From assembly GCA_018822545.1 (NCBI GenBank), contig JAHJKA010000041.1, positions 1 to 60,003 on the forward strand: DNA of 60,003 bases, given 5' to 3'. The notes under the pieces were generated by a model that was given only the letters and a program-made list of their open reading frames with translations, made no database searches and had not been told where the DNA came from. Origin of the DNA: Pseudomonadota bacterium (lineage in GTDB: Bacteria; Desulfobacterota; Desulfobulbia; Desulfobulbales; SURF-16). The position numbers and the translations under genes were made by a program. Within the stretch, counting starts at the first letter, position 1, and every line of letters begins with the position of its first letter. Shown in pieces: positions 1-8,930 of this stretch.

Positions 1-21
1 GGTTGTTGCCCCTTTTGTTGT

Positions 22-567
22 TTATGGCTGGAGGGATTTTCGGCAGATATTGCTGATGATGTCCAGGCATTGTCTGGAATTTGGGTCCATATTGGGATGG
101 GCCAGCAGCCAGTCAGCCGCCTCAGCATGGATTGTCCTGATAGCCCTTTCCAGTTCCTCAACACGGCGCTGATTTTTTGAGGCTGCCCCGGTTTTGAGGG
201 GATTTTTTTTGTCGGTCTCGTTGATGCGGACAATGAGTTGGTTGAGTAGGGCCTTAATGATGGGCAAGGTGTCATTGAGGGCGTTTTGCAGGGTTTTCTG
301 ATCCATAACCAGAAGCTCGCAGAATTCCGCAGCCTCAGCCGATGCGGAACGAGGTTCGCCGGTGATAATGGCCATTTCGCCAAGAATCTGCCCAGGGACC
401 ATGAAGGCGACAAAAACTTTGCGATCATTAACTTGCTTATAAATAGCAACCCTGCCGGAACGAATCAGGTAGGCATTTTTTGCGGTTTGGCCTTCTCTGA
501 AAATCACCTGCCCCTTGTTGAATCCAAGGAGTTGGAATCCTTTTTTTTGTTCTCCGTCGTATACCAT
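22..567 (-). CDS. Cyclic nucleotide-binding domain protein
   Basis: The 181-residue protein opens with a CRP-type cyclic-nucleotide-binding beta-roll at about residues 15-105: an F.KGQVIFREG start, a YLIRSGRVAIYK strand and a GEMAIITGEPRSA phosphate-binding-cassette-like stretch. The remaining ~70 residues are helical and charged and show no recognisable helix-turn-helix, so it is probably a ligand-sensing subunit or regulator that does not bind DNA, not a CRP/FNR activator. The cassette has GEMAIITGEPRSA where the CRP consensus is GE.......RSA, so a bound cyclic nucleotide is plausible but its identity cannot be read. It is followed on the same strand by nothing within the window. Confidence 0.75.
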   Translation of the reverse strand: MVYDGEQKKGFQLLGFNKGQVIFREGQTAKNAYLIRSGRVAIYKQVNDRKVFVAFMVPGQILGEMAIITGEPRSASAEAAEFCELLVMDQKTLQNALNDTLPIIKALLNQLIVRINETDKKNPLKTGAASKNQRRVEELERAIRTIHAEAADWLLAHPNMDPNSRQCLDIISNICRKSLQP

Positions 568-645
568 GAATTTTTATGAAGTCTGTCTCTTGAGTATGGG
601 AGTTTTTATGCGAATTCCCGTTTTGGCTGCACTGGTTTCTATTAT

Positions 646-1869
646 CTACAATTTCTTGCCAAGTTCCAGTATTTGTTTGTTGATGACAACTTTCATCTCC
701 TCCTGACAGAGTTCGTAACCGTTGTCAAAAAAAGGCAGGAAAACAAGGCTGTTCCTTTTGATGGTTACGGTGATTTCTGGAAGTTTGGGCAGGATATTTC
801 TTTTGGCAATGGCGGCCGAGGCCAGGATGAGCTTGATGCTTTCTTCGGCCTCCGCGCTTTCCAGGGAGACCGAGGCAAAGCGAGAGGGGGTCTGAGCAGT
901 ACCGGTAGTCGGCAGTTGGGCTGCCGTGAGCTGGCTGGCAATACGGAGAAATATCTTTGGCCTTATCTTAAAGGCAGGGCAGTAAAAGGTCAGGACATTA
1001 TCCTCCCATTCAGGCTGAATTGCCCTGGGTATATTGGTGAGCCGGATAAAGTCCGCCAGAGAATGCAGGTCGATTCCGGCAAAGTCCGCCTGCAGCCGCC
1101 AGAAGGGGAGGTGGATGGCATCTTCACCCTTGGCTGCCACGGTCTCAAAGACAACGGCAGTCAGTTTGCCGCCGCTCTCCTGCCAGGCCGTATCACAATT
1201 GCTACACAGCAGAACCACACTTTCCTGTTCGCAGCGCAAATCCCCGCCGCAGTTGGGGCAGAGGGTGGGGAGCAGTTTGATCTGCCAGTCCAGAGATTGT
1301 AGGGCTAAGGGCGTGAAGATGTCCTGGTTGTTGGTCAGCGTGGTCAGGGCATCGCCGGTGACACCGTCAAAAACCGTGTCGTTGTCGATGATAAGAGGCA
1401 GGTAGATCAGGCTTATGGTCTCTCCGATCCATTCTTGATGCAAGGGCGGGGCACTTTCAGTAACAGTCTGATGGAGAGACTCGGCCAAGGTTATGGCTTG
1501 AGCAAGAGTGAGGGTGTTTTTCAGATAGGTGGTGTCTAAGGTGTCAGAGGCATACTGCATTTTCATGGCCTGGGGACGATACCCCAGGGTATGGGGTAGG
1601 GCAGCTATCGACACCGCGGCCACCGTGGTGTCAACAACGCGGTGGGCTACCCCGCTTAGATGGCAGGAAAAAACAGCGCCTTTGCAACGGAGATAGGGGA
1701 CATGGATCAACCGACCCTGTCGTTTGATATGGGGGAGGATGAAGCGCGCAGTGCCACGGGCCAGGATATGGCGCATCCCGCAGAATGGGCAGGTGAGTAC
1801 CCGGTCTGTTTCGGCAAGCTCCACCTCGCCGCCGCATTGCGGACATTCATGAATGACTTTGAGATCCAT
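646..1869 (-). CDS. Conserved protein with two zinc ribbons, partner of SPFH protein
   Basis: This 407-residue protein has two four-cysteine zinc ribbons: an N-terminal one (CPQCGG ... CPFCG, residues 9-33) and an internal one (CPNCGG ... CSNC, about residues 204-226). The intervening and C-terminal parts are soluble mixed alpha/beta with no membrane segment and no recognised catalytic motif. It lies 12 bases downstream of the SPFH gene on the same strand, so the two are almost certainly co-transcribed. I do not recognise the family by name; an accessory role for the SPFH protein is inferred only from adjacency and from the shared zinc-ribbon theme. Confidence 0.65.
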   Translation of the reverse strand: MDLKVIHECPQCGGEVELAETDRVLTCPFCGMRHILARGTARFILPHIKRQGRLIHVPYLRCKGAVFSCHLSGVAHRVVDTTVAAVSIAALPHTLGYRPQAMKMQYASDTLDTTYLKNTLTLAQAITLAESLHQTVTESAPPLHQEWIGETISLIYLPLIIDNDTVFDGVTGDALTTLTNNQDIFTPLALQSLDWQIKLLPTLCPNCGGDLRCEQESVVLLCSNCDTAWQESGGKLTAVVFETVAAKGEDAIHLPFWRLQADFAGIDLHSLADFIRLTNIPRAIQPEWEDNVLTFYCPAFKIRPKIFLRIASQLTAAQLPTTGTAQTPSRFASVSLESAEAEESIKLILASAAIAKRNILPKLPEITVTIKRNSLVFLPFFDNGYELCQEEMKVVINKQILELGKKL

Positions 1870-1881
1870 GACGCTTGTATC

Positions 1882-3003
1882 CTAAAGCTTTTCTCCACAA
1901 TGATTACAAAAAACAGAATCAGGCAGGTTCTCCTGTTTACAAAAAGAGCACATTCGGGCTAGGGGTTTTTCGTCGGCAGGGTGACCACAGCGAGAGCAGA
2001 ATTTGGCGCTTGGCATCAGGTTTTTGCCACAGTTGGCGCATTGGCGCAAGACCACAAGTTGATGACCACACAAGGGACAGAAACGGGAGGAATCTGGGAT
2101 CTGGCCATGGCAGTCTGGGCAGTCAATCTGCTGGGTGGAATGGGCACAATTGCCATTACCGTTCAGGCTGGCGGCAAACATGGCCGGCATCATATAGCCC
2201 ATGCCCATACCCATACCAGCACCGGCGGCGCCAGGGTTCTCTGCTGCCTTTTCCATGGCTGAAGCAGCCTTGAGCTGAATAAGCTTATCAAAATCCTTGA
2301 TGACATTTAAGCGACTCTGGTCATCAATGGATTTCTGCACCTCTGGGGGGGGCGTAATAGATGTTATGTAGAGGTGGCTGAGGTCGAGGCCGAAATGGCT
2401 TAAGTCTTCCGCTAACCTGGCCTGCAAGCCCTGGGAGAGTTCATCATAGGTGCCGGGTAGATTAAAGATGGTGTCTAGCTTTTCTCCCAGATAATCGTTG
2501 AAGCGAGAGACAATGACCCGTTTCAGATAGTCGCTTATCTGGTCGGATGTTATCCTGCCCATGGTGCCTACCATGGTGTTAATAAAGAGCACTGGTTGGA
2601 TAATCCGGATATTAAAAATACCGTGGGCCCTTATTCTGATTAGACCCAGGTCGCTATCCTTGAAGGCAACCGGATCGCGGGTACCCCATTTCAGGTTGGT
2701 AAATGTTTTTAAGTTGGCAAAATAGACCTCGGTACGCAGAGGGCTTTCCATGCCCCAGGGTGCAGAGAGTAGTTTAGTGATAATGGGGATATTGCCGGTT
2801 TTAAGGGTGTGCCGGCCGGGGCCATAGGCGTCGCACGCCTTACCTTGATAAAAAAGAATGGCAGCCTGGCTTTCACGTACGGTGAGCTGGGCCCCGAATT
2901 TGATCTCGCCGGAACCTTGACTGGGCAGGCGTTTAACCATTTCCTGCCCGGTTTCATCAAACCACTCAATATTTTCAAGAAGCACCTTGTTGTTGACAGC
3001 CAT
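1882..3003 (-). CDS. SPFH (band 7-like) protein with C-terminal double zinc ribbons
   Basis: The 373-residue protein resembles the YdjI-type SPFH family ('virion core protein' in some databases). Residues ~25-245 form an SPFH-like core (IKFGAQLTVRESQAAILF, then GRHTLKTGNIP), followed by a Gly/Met-rich linker (GAGMGMGMGY, about residues 263-272). Three consecutive zinc-ribbon pairs follow (CPDCHG/CPLCG, CANCGK/CSRCG and CSFCKQ/CNHCG). Members of this family oligomerise on membranes and recruit partners through the ribbons. Here there is no N-terminal transmembrane helix, so membrane association would be indirect. The start at 3003 has a purine-rich upstream region. The neighbouring zinc-ribbon gene is probably its functional partner. 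Confidence 0.8.
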   Translation of the reverse strand: MAVNNKVLLENIEWFDETGQEMVKRLPSQGSGEIKFGAQLTVRESQAAILFYQGKACDAYGPGRHTLKTGNIPIITKLLSAPWGMESPLRTEVYFANLKTFTNLKWGTRDPVAFKDSDLGLIRIRAHGIFNIRIIQPVLFINTMVGTMGRITSDQISDYLKRVIVSRFNDYLGEKLDTIFNLPGTYDELSQGLQARLAEDLSHFGLDLSHLYITSITPPPEVQKSIDDQSRLNVIKDFDKLIQLKAASAMEKAAENPGAAGAGMGMGMGYMMPAMFAASLNGNGNCAHSTQQIDCPDCHGQIPDSSRFCPLCGHQLVVLRQCANCGKNLMPSAKFCSRCGHPADEKPLARMCSFCKQENLPDSVFCNHCGEKL

Positions 3004-3182
3004 ATTTTTCTCCCTGATTTTTTTGAAAAAAAGGATAAACCGATTTCTATCTTATCGTGCTATAATTATCAATGGCCTGATAAAAGAGATAAGTCTTATT
3101 GACTTACCACGCGCCATTTGACCATAATAGTTAAAAAGTGTTTAGTCCATTTCCTGCCTTTTTCATCCTAAAAAGTTTATTT

Positions 3183-4841
3183 ATGGTACTTCCCCAAGAC
3201 TCACAGCCACCTGTCAATATCCTTCTGGCGGAATTTTCATCAGCCAACTATCAGGTTCTTGTTGATGAGTTGGCGCGAATTCCGGCCACTGTTGCCAGGG
3301 TTTCTGATCCCAAAGACGTTTCTCCAGCCGTTCTTGAGAAGAAAAGTGCGTTGATTCTCATGGATATCGAGTTTGCCGATGCCGATGATTTTCAGGTTGT
3401 AAAAAAACTTCGGTCCGCTGTTGAGACAAAGTTTATCCCCATAATTCTTCTGGCTGATATCGGCAAAAACGAGGCCCTTTTTTTTAAAGGCTACGAGGCC
3501 GGCTGCGTCGACTTTCTTTTTCGGCCGGTAAAGCCGGAAATACTCCGGGCAAAACTCAGTGTCCACCTCGATCTCTATCACCGGCAGCTTGAGTTGCAGG
3601 AGGCTAACGACGTAATTCGCAAGCAAAATAGGCTCTTGCAGCAGCAGGCAGTACGGGATGGCCTTACCGGTCTCTACAATCATATTCATTTCCAAGAGCT
3701 CTTTGCCCATCAATTTTATCTCGCTAAACGACATGTGCATCCCTTTGCCTTACTGATGTTTGACATTGATTTCTTTAAGGAGGTCAATGATTCTTACGGC
3801 CATCAGGTGGGAGACATTGTTTTGAAAAAGTTTGCCGATCTGGTGCAGGCTGAGGTTCGACAGACAGATATCTGGGCCCGTTACGGTGGTGAAGAATTTG
3901 TGTTGGCCCTTCCTGATACCTCTGAGCAGGGTGCGGTTAATATCGCCGAGAAAATTCGTTGCCTCATCTCCACAACGCTTTTTAAATATAAAGAGATTAC
4001 CCTGCAGGTTACTGTCAGTGTTGGTTTGAGTGTTTTTGATTCCCGGATGAAACATCCTGCTGAGCTTATTGAACAGGCCGATCACGCTCTTTATCAGGCC
4101 AAGTCCCAGGGCCGCAACCGGGTGAATTGTTATGAGCCTGGTGGGCGGGGGCCTTATGACCCCTGTGATAATAGTCCAGGCGGTAGCGACCTGCGTTGTA
4201 TTCGGGAGAGACTGCGCAATACTTTGGACAAGACCAGAGCTTCCGCCCTTGCCTCTTTTGAGGCCATGGTTCACAGCCAGACCAAAAATCACGTCACCCT
4301 GCGCAGGCGTAATATATTAGCGTCCAGGTTGGTAAATGCCATCGGCAAGCGTCTCAATTTGCCCAATAATGTCATCCAATCCTTTCATCGCTCCTTTAAA
4401 CTCCACGATCTGCTCCGGCTCTTTATTGCCGATACCGCCCTTGATAAAGAGGGTTGTCTTGATCAGGCTGAGCTTGAGGCCATTCGTGACCAGCCCTTAA
4501 TGCTCAAAGAACTCACTGATTTGTTTGACTTTTTTTCAGACGAGCGGGCAATATTGCGCTTTCATCATGAATATTATGATGGTACTGGTTATCCAGAAGG
4601 GCTGGATGGCTATGAGATTCCCATGGGTGCCCGTTTGTTTGCCTTGGTTGATGCCTTTATCGCCATGAATAATCCTAATTATGCGCGTACTCCAATGACT
4701 CATGATGAGATTATTCAAGAGATCGAGAATCAGTCCGGTAAACAGTTTGACCCCTTTCTTGTCAACATCATGCTGGAAGTCCTTCGTGAAAAGGACAATT
4801 TGTTCGCAGGTGATATAAAAGATGATGAGGCCCAGTTATGA
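3183..4841 (+). CDS. Response regulator with GGDEF and degenerate HD-GYP domains
   Basis: From the ATG at 3183 the product is 552 residues; a GTG at 3138 would add 15 hydrophobic residues ahead of the receiver and is less likely. Residues ~12-130 are a CheY-like receiver (LILMDIEF acceptor region, F.RPVKPEIL at the end). Residues ~160-325 are a GGDEF domain with an intact GGEEF active site at 235-239, so c-di-GMP synthesis is predicted. The C-terminal ~160 residues resemble HD-GYP (HHE at 461, DGTGYPEGLDG, IP.GARLFALVDAF), but the first HD motif is followed by LLRLF rather than DIGK, so phosphodiesterase activity is doubtful. Its stop overlaps the start of the HDOD gene by four bases. Confidence 0.85.
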   Translation: MVLPQDSQPPVNILLAEFSSANYQVLVDELARIPATVARVSDPKDVSPAVLEKKSALILMDIEFADADDFQVVKKLRSAVETKFIPIILLADIGKNEALFFKGYEAGCVDFLFRPVKPEILRAKLSVHLDLYHRQLELQEANDVIRKQNRLLQQQAVRDGLTGLYNHIHFQELFAHQFYLAKRHVHPFALLMFDIDFFKEVNDSYGHQVGDIVLKKFADLVQAEVRQTDIWARYGGEEFVLALPDTSEQGAVNIAEKIRCLISTTLFKYKEITLQVTVSVGLSVFDSRMKHPAELIEQADHALYQAKSQGRNRVNCYEPGGRGPYDPCDNSPGGSDLRCIRERLRNTLDKTRASALASFEAMVHSQTKNHVTLRRRNILASRLVNAIGKRLNLPNNVIQSFHRSFKLHDLLRLFIADTALDKEGCLDQAELEAIRDQPLMLKELTDLFDFFSDERAILRFHHEYYDGTGYPEGLDGYEIPMGARLFALVDAFIAMNNPNYARTPMTHDEIIQEIENQSGKQFDPFLVNIMLEVLREKDNLFAGDIKDDEAQL

Positions 4842-5731
4842 ACGATTCTTCTAATAAAAAGAAGATAGCCATTCAACTCATTGCCCAGGTTAATGAGTTC
4901 CCGCCTCTTCCTGCTGTGGTCAATAAAATTCTTCAGGTCACTGCTGATCCTGAAAGCAGTCTTGATAAGCTGGCCCGGATTGTCGAGGCGGAGGTTGGAC
5001 TTTCAGCCGCTGTTATAAAACTGGCGAATTCACCTTTTTTTGGATTGAGCAGAGAGGTTTCATCCATACAGCACGCCTTGGTGGTCTTAGGTATGGAAGA
5101 GGTTAGGAACATGGTCCTGGCTAAGGCCATGTTTAATACCTTCACCAGCTACCGGAAAAAAGGCGACAGGATAAATGCCCTCTGGGGGCATTCCTTTCAT
5201 ACAGCCATGGCGGCCCAGGTAATTGCTGACAAGATGGGATGTGAGGATAGTGGTCTTTTTGTGGGAGGTCTTATCCATGACATCGGAAAAATGGTCATTT
5301 TTCTCGCCTTTTCAGGTGAATCGCTGCTGAAAGTGTATGGCGACACTGAGAAACTTGATGATTCTAAGAAAGAGATAGCTTTTCTGGGTCTCAATCATGA
5401 AGATCTTGGTCGACTTCTTATCAAGAGTTGGCTTTTTCCTGAGGCTTTGCAGATGGCAGTGGGTTATCACCATAGCCCTGAGTCAGCGCCAAACTTTCAG
5501 CGCTATCCTCTGGTGGTGCGTTTGGCAGACACCCTTGCCCTGCTTACTGTTGTTGGTATTGAAGGTGAAGAAGGCGCTTCGCTCTGTCTTCCCTTTCTTG
5601 ATCCACCCCTTTCTGAGCTGTATGCGAAAAATGGCCTGCCCCTTACCCTGAACACCATCAAAAATCTTTTTAATGAAGCCCAAAAAACATTTGCTAAGGC
5701 GGATGATCTTGTCAGTCTCTTGAGCGGTTAA
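4838..5731 (+). CDS. HDOD domain signalling protein
   Basis: A 297-residue single-domain HDOD protein: the FPPLPAVVNKILQV entry helix (~residues 16-30), the VGLSAAVIKLANSPFFG segment (~51-68), the IQHALVVLGMEEVRNMV segment and an HD-like GGLIHDIGKMVI at ~145. HDOD proteins relay signals in motility, c-di-GMP and stress circuits and usually lack catalytic activity, although this one keeps the HD pair. Its ATG overlaps the TGA of the diguanylate cyclase gene (ATGA), so translation is coupled and the two probably act in one signalling pathway. Confidence 0.88.
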   Translation: MNDSSNKKKIAIQLIAQVNEFPPLPAVVNKILQVTADPESSLDKLARIVEAEVGLSAAVIKLANSPFFGLSREVSSIQHALVVLGMEEVRNMVLAKAMFNTFTSYRKKGDRINALWGHSFHTAMAAQVIADKMGCEDSGLFVGGLIHDIGKMVIFLAFSGESLLKVYGDTEKLDDSKKEIAFLGLNHEDLGRLLIKSWLFPEALQMAVGYHHSPESAPNFQRYPLVVRLADTLALLTVVGIEGEEGASLCLPFLDPPLSELYAKNGLPLTLNTIKNLFNEAQKTFAKADDLVSLLSG

Positions 5732-5951
5732 GACCCCGGGGGTTGTTTTTAGCTTGTTTTGTTGTCGGAACTTTTGATTTCTCGGTGTGACGAATTCCTT
5801 CCCGCACCTCTTTTCCCTCACGAAAAAAAAATAAAAATGGCAAAAAAACTTTGTCAATTTGAACTGTTGTGTATAGGCTGCAGTTCTTTTGGTGGAGAGT
5901 TGTTTTGCTTGGTATATGTTTTGAAAAGATCTTAAGAAAAGTGGTGGGACA

Positions 5952-6791
5952 ATGGCCAGTGGAGAACGTTTATATCGTGAGCAGGTGAATGAGACGGTTA
6001 GTTTTCTTGAAGAAAAACTGCCGAGTGTGCCTGAGATTGTCATCATTCTAGGGACCGGTCTTGGGTCTTTGGCTGACTCACTGGAAAACAGCATCAGTCT
6101 TGACTATGAGGAGATTCCTCATTTTCCCCGGTCCACTGTGACCAGTCATGCCGGCAAACTGCTGTTTGGTGAATTGGCCGGGAAACAGGTGGCGGTACTC
6201 CAGGGGCGGTTTCATTATTATGAAGGATATTCCACCCGCCAGATTACTTTTCCTTTACGGGTTCTTTCCTTGCTGGGAGCCCGTTTTCTTCTGGTCTCAA
6301 ACGCCGCCGGCGGCCTTGATCCATCCTATAAACCAGGGACGCTCATGGTGATCAGTGATCACCTTAATTTTATTCCAGATAATCCTCTGCGTGGTGTGAA
6401 TATTGAGGAGTGGGGGCCTCGTTTTCCCGATCTTTCTCAGGCCTATGACCCCAGTCTTCAGGAGCTTGCCCAGAAATGTGGTAAAGAGCTCGGTATTGAC
6501 CGGATGGCTCGGGGTGTTTATGTCGCTATTGCCGGTCCTAGTCTGGAAACACCTGCTGAGACCCGCTATTTGCGCAATTGCGGAGCTGATGCGGTGGGAA
6601 TGTCCACTGTTCCAGAGGTTATTGTCGGCATCCATGCTGGTTTAAGGATTCTCGGTATCGCCATGGTGGCCAATGTCAATGACCCAGATAATTTTCAGCC
6701 CATTTTGATTCATGACATCCTGGCTGAGGCCAAAAAAGCAGAGGGTGATTTTGTTCGCCTTATCAAAGAAGTGGTACGGAGAATAAAATGA
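5952..6791 (+). CDS. punA: Purine nucleoside phosphorylase (trimeric PNP/MTAP family)
   Basis: The 279-residue product matches the trimeric PNP/MTAP family in length and motifs: VIILGTGLGSLA near residue 30 (phosphate loop), a HAGKL segment, LQGRFHYYEGY, SNAAGGLDPSYKPG, and GMSTVPEVIVGIHAGL for base and ribose binding. It catalyses phosphorolysis of purine nucleosides in the cytoplasm. The residue that separates guanosine/inosine from methylthioadenosine specificity cannot be judged with confidence. Its stop overlaps the downstream MTA/SAH deaminase start. Deaminated MTA (methylthioinosine) or inosylhomocysteine products could therefore be handled together, which is an inference from the operon. 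The upstream 220 bases are AT-rich and probably hold the promoter. Confidence 0.85.
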   Translation: MASGERLYREQVNETVSFLEEKLPSVPEIVIILGTGLGSLADSLENSISLDYEEIPHFPRSTVTSHAGKLLFGELAGKQVAVLQGRFHYYEGYSTRQITFPLRVLSLLGARFLLVSNAAGGLDPSYKPGTLMVISDHLNFIPDNPLRGVNIEEWGPRFPDLSQAYDPSLQELAQKCGKELGIDRMARGVYVAIAGPSLETPAETRYLRNCGADAVGMSTVPEVIVGIHAGLRILGIAMVANVNDPDNFQPILIHDILAEAKKAEGDFVRLIKEVVRRIK

Positions 6792-8110
6792 ACCACCCGG
6801 ATGTTTCTCTTCTGGTCTGCGGCACCGTGTTAACCATGGACGATGAGCGATCCATCATCAAGGGCGGTGCCGTGGCTGTGGCTGGTGACAGCATTCATGA
6901 AATAGGTAACAGGGACGATCTTGTCGCCAAGTACGCTGGCGCCCGTATTCTCGAGGTTGACCGTGGCCTTGTTATGCCCGGCCTGGTCAATGTCCATACC
7001 CATGCCTCCATGGCGCTTTTGCGCGGTCTGGCTGATGACCTGCCGCTCATGACCTGGCTTCAGGAGCATATTTTTCCGGTGGAAGCAAAGCTGAGTGGTG
7101 AGCTGGTCTATCAAGGCGCCTTACTTTCAGCCATGGAGATGATCAAGAGCGGTACCACCAGTTTTTGTGATATGTATCTCTTTGCCAAGGATGTTGCCAG
7201 GGCTGCCGAGAAAAGTGGCATGCGGGCCTGGATAGGTGAGGTGCTCTATGATTTCCCCTCCCCTAATTACGGTGAGCTTAACCAGGGTTTTATCTATCTT
7301 GATGAGATGTTTGATCGTTATGAAAATCATCCCCTTGTCACTGTAACTGTCGATCCCCATGCTGTGTATACCTGTTCTCCTGATCTGCTGGTACGCCTGA
7401 AGGAAAAGGCCGTGGATAGGGGGAGCCGATATGTTGTCCATCTTTCCGAAACAACGAGCGAGGTGCAGGGAGCGTTGAAACAGTTCGGTAAAACCCCTGT
7501 CCAGCATCTCGAAGGGCTCGGACTTTTAGACCATTCAGTGCTTGCGGCCCATTGCGTCGTGGTTAATGCCGAAGAGATCGCTTTGCTGGCTGAAAGAGGG
7601 GTGAAGATAGCCCATTGCCCGGAGAGCAATATGAAACTTGCTTCGGGGGTCGCCCCCATTGCAGCCATGCGTTCTGCTCTGTTGGATGTAGGACTCGGTA
7701 CCGATGGCGCTGCCTCCAACAATGATGTTGATATGTTTGGCGAGATGGATATGGCAGCTAAGCTGCAGAAGGTCCACACCCTTGATCCCACGGCCCTGCC
7801 AGCAGCTGATGTTCTGCAGATGGCCACCTTGGGAGGCGCCCGCTGTTTGGCAGCGGAACAGATGATTGGTTCCTTGGCGGTGGGCAAGAAGGCAGATATC
7901 ATAGTCCTTGACCTTGATCAGCCCCATTTGACCCCCATGTATAATGTCACTTCCCATCTTGTCTATGCCGCCCGGGGGGGGGATGTTGTCCATTCCGTCA
8001 TTGATGGCAGGATCATCATGGAAAATCGTCGCCTCCTGAGCATGGATGAGGTGGAAGTTCTAGCCCATTGCCGTGAGCTGGCCCATAAGCTTACAGGACG
8101 TACCTGTTAA
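6788..8110 (+). CDS. mtaD: 5-methylthioadenosine/S-adenosylhomocysteine deaminase
   Basis: A 440-residue amidohydrolase-superfamily enzyme. It has the metal-binding HTHASM at residues 70-75, HLSETTSEV and AAHCVV for the later histidines, and the LGTDGAASNNDVDMF segment carrying the catalytic Asp. These are hallmark motifs of the MtaD/SsnA-like subgroup that deaminates MTA and SAH to methylthioinosine and inosylhomocysteine. Length and motif order match full-length members. It is translationally coupled to the purine nucleoside phosphorylase (start codon inside the upstream stop), pointing to a pathway that removes the products of methyl-transfer and polyamine reactions. Confidence 0.88.
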   Translation: MNHPDVSLLVCGTVLTMDDERSIIKGGAVAVAGDSIHEIGNRDDLVAKYAGARILEVDRGLVMPGLVNVHTHASMALLRGLADDLPLMTWLQEHIFPVEAKLSGELVYQGALLSAMEMIKSGTTSFCDMYLFAKDVARAAEKSGMRAWIGEVLYDFPSPNYGELNQGFIYLDEMFDRYENHPLVTVTVDPHAVYTCSPDLLVRLKEKAVDRGSRYVVHLSETTSEVQGALKQFGKTPVQHLEGLGLLDHSVLAAHCVVVNAEEIALLAERGVKIAHCPESNMKLASGVAPIAAMRSALLDVGLGTDGAASNNDVDMFGEMDMAAKLQKVHTLDPTALPAADVLQMATLGGARCLAAEQMIGSLAVGKKADIIVLDLDQPHLTPMYNVTSHLVYAARGGDVVHSVIDGRIIMENRRLLSMDEVEVLAHCRELAHKLTGRTC

Positions 8111-8294
8111 AATGTGCGATGGGGCCTTTGCCCTCAAGGCGATGGCAGCTTACTGGAAAAAATACTTTGCGCTCTGGTAAGGGGTGCGGTATTTATTGTT
8201 GCATGACAGGTGGGTATTTTCGCTCATCTCCTAATTGCCTATGACATTGCTTAAAGTATGCAGTGCAAATTTAATACGATAGAGAGGCGGAAAG

Positions 8295-8483
8295 ATGTTT
8301 GGACTTGGAATGCCGGAACTGGTTATCATCCTTGTAATTATTGTGATAATTTTCGGGGCAGGAAAATTGCCGGAGATTGGTAGCGGGATAGGGAAGGGCA
8401 TTAAGAATTTTAAAAATGCCACCAAAGATGAAGAAGCCAAAAAAATTGATGATAAAGACAAGGACGATTCTTCAGCTGCCTGA
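8295..8483 (+). CDS. tatA: Sec-independent protein translocase subunit TatA
   Basis: A 62-residue TatA/E protein: one N-terminal membrane helix starting MFGLGMPEL, an [10 protein letters not shown] hinge, an amphipathic helix ([11 protein letters not shown]) and a highly charged Lys/Asp tail. It forms the translocation pore for folded, twin-arginine exported proteins. An AGAGAGGCGG-like ribosome binding site precedes the ATG. A second TatA-family gene follows after 30 bases in the same orientation; no tatC is in the window. Confidence 0.92.
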   Translation: MFGLGMPELVIILVIIVIIFGAGKLPEIGSGIGKGIKNFKNATKDEEAKKIDDKDKDDSSAA

Positions 8484-8513
8484 TGATTCCCCCTTTTTTA
8501 AAGGAGATAGAAG

Positions 8514-8765
8514 ATGTTTGGATTAGGTACCCCGGAGCTCGTAGTGATCTTAGCCATTGCCTTTTTGGTGTTCGGCGGCAAAAAACTCCCTGAACTTGGC
8601 GAGGGCCTTGGTAAAGGCTTGAGGTCATTTAAAAAATCAATGTCTGATGTGGATGAAGTCAAAAACAAACTGGTGGAAGATGCCGTTCCCGGTTTGAAAG
8701 AGGTCAATGCCTTGAAAGAGCAGGTTGACCAGGCCAAGGATATCAGCAATATTCTGAAGGTGTAG
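8514..8765 (+). CDS. tatA: TatA/TatB family translocase subunit
   Basis: An 83-residue paralogue of the preceding gene: N-terminal MFGLGTPELVVILAI helix, FGGKKLPELGEGLGKGLRSFKK hinge and amphipathic helix, then a longer helical tail (residues 45-83) than TatA usually has. The longer tail leaves open a TatB-like role, but the Gly after Phe in the FGGKKLPE hinge is typical of TatA. It has a strong GGAGATAG-type ribosome binding site and a rho-independent terminator 25 bases after its stop, which closes the tat operon. Confidence 0.88.
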   Translation: MFGLGTPELVVILAIAFLVFGGKKLPELGEGLGKGLRSFKKSMSDVDEVKNKLVEDAVPGLKEVNALKEQVDQAKDISNILKV

Positions 8766-8789
8766 TTTTACCTCATATTTATAGAAGTA

Positions 8790-8828
8790 AAAAAAGCCCG
8801 ATGCTATGCACAGCATTGGGCTTTTTTT
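8790..8828 (+). terminator. Rho-independent terminator of the tat genes
   Basis: A 16-base A-to-T stem (AAAAAAGCCCGATGCT paired with AGCATTGGGCTTTTTT, one G-T wobble) with a six-base loop, followed by a T run on the plus strand. The A-rich left arm also makes it usable in the reverse direction. Confidence 0.9.
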
Positions 8829-8862
8829 GGTTCTATCAAAGTGCAAGCTAACCATTTAGCTA

Positions 8863-8930
8863 AACACAAAGGCACCAAGACACAGAGGAAGTACATGAAC
8901 AAACCCTCTGTGTTTTTGTGCCTTTGTGTT
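8863..8930. repeat. Long inverted repeat, probable dispersed palindromic element
   Basis: Arms of 26 bases (8863-8888 and 8905-8930) are inverted copies with two or three mismatches around a 16-base loop. The arms read AACACAAAGGCACC... and their complement, ending CCTTTGTGTT. It lies in the gap between the convergent tatA and aldolase genes and has no T run of its own. A similar AACACAAAGGCACAAAG-type palindrome is, as I recall, widespread in environmental genomes; that is memory, not something shown here. Confidence 0.7.

Noticed and set aside
8221..8294. Sigma-70 promoter for the tat genes
   Set aside because: TTGCTT and TTAATA are spaced 18 bases apart, but the match is too weak to report.
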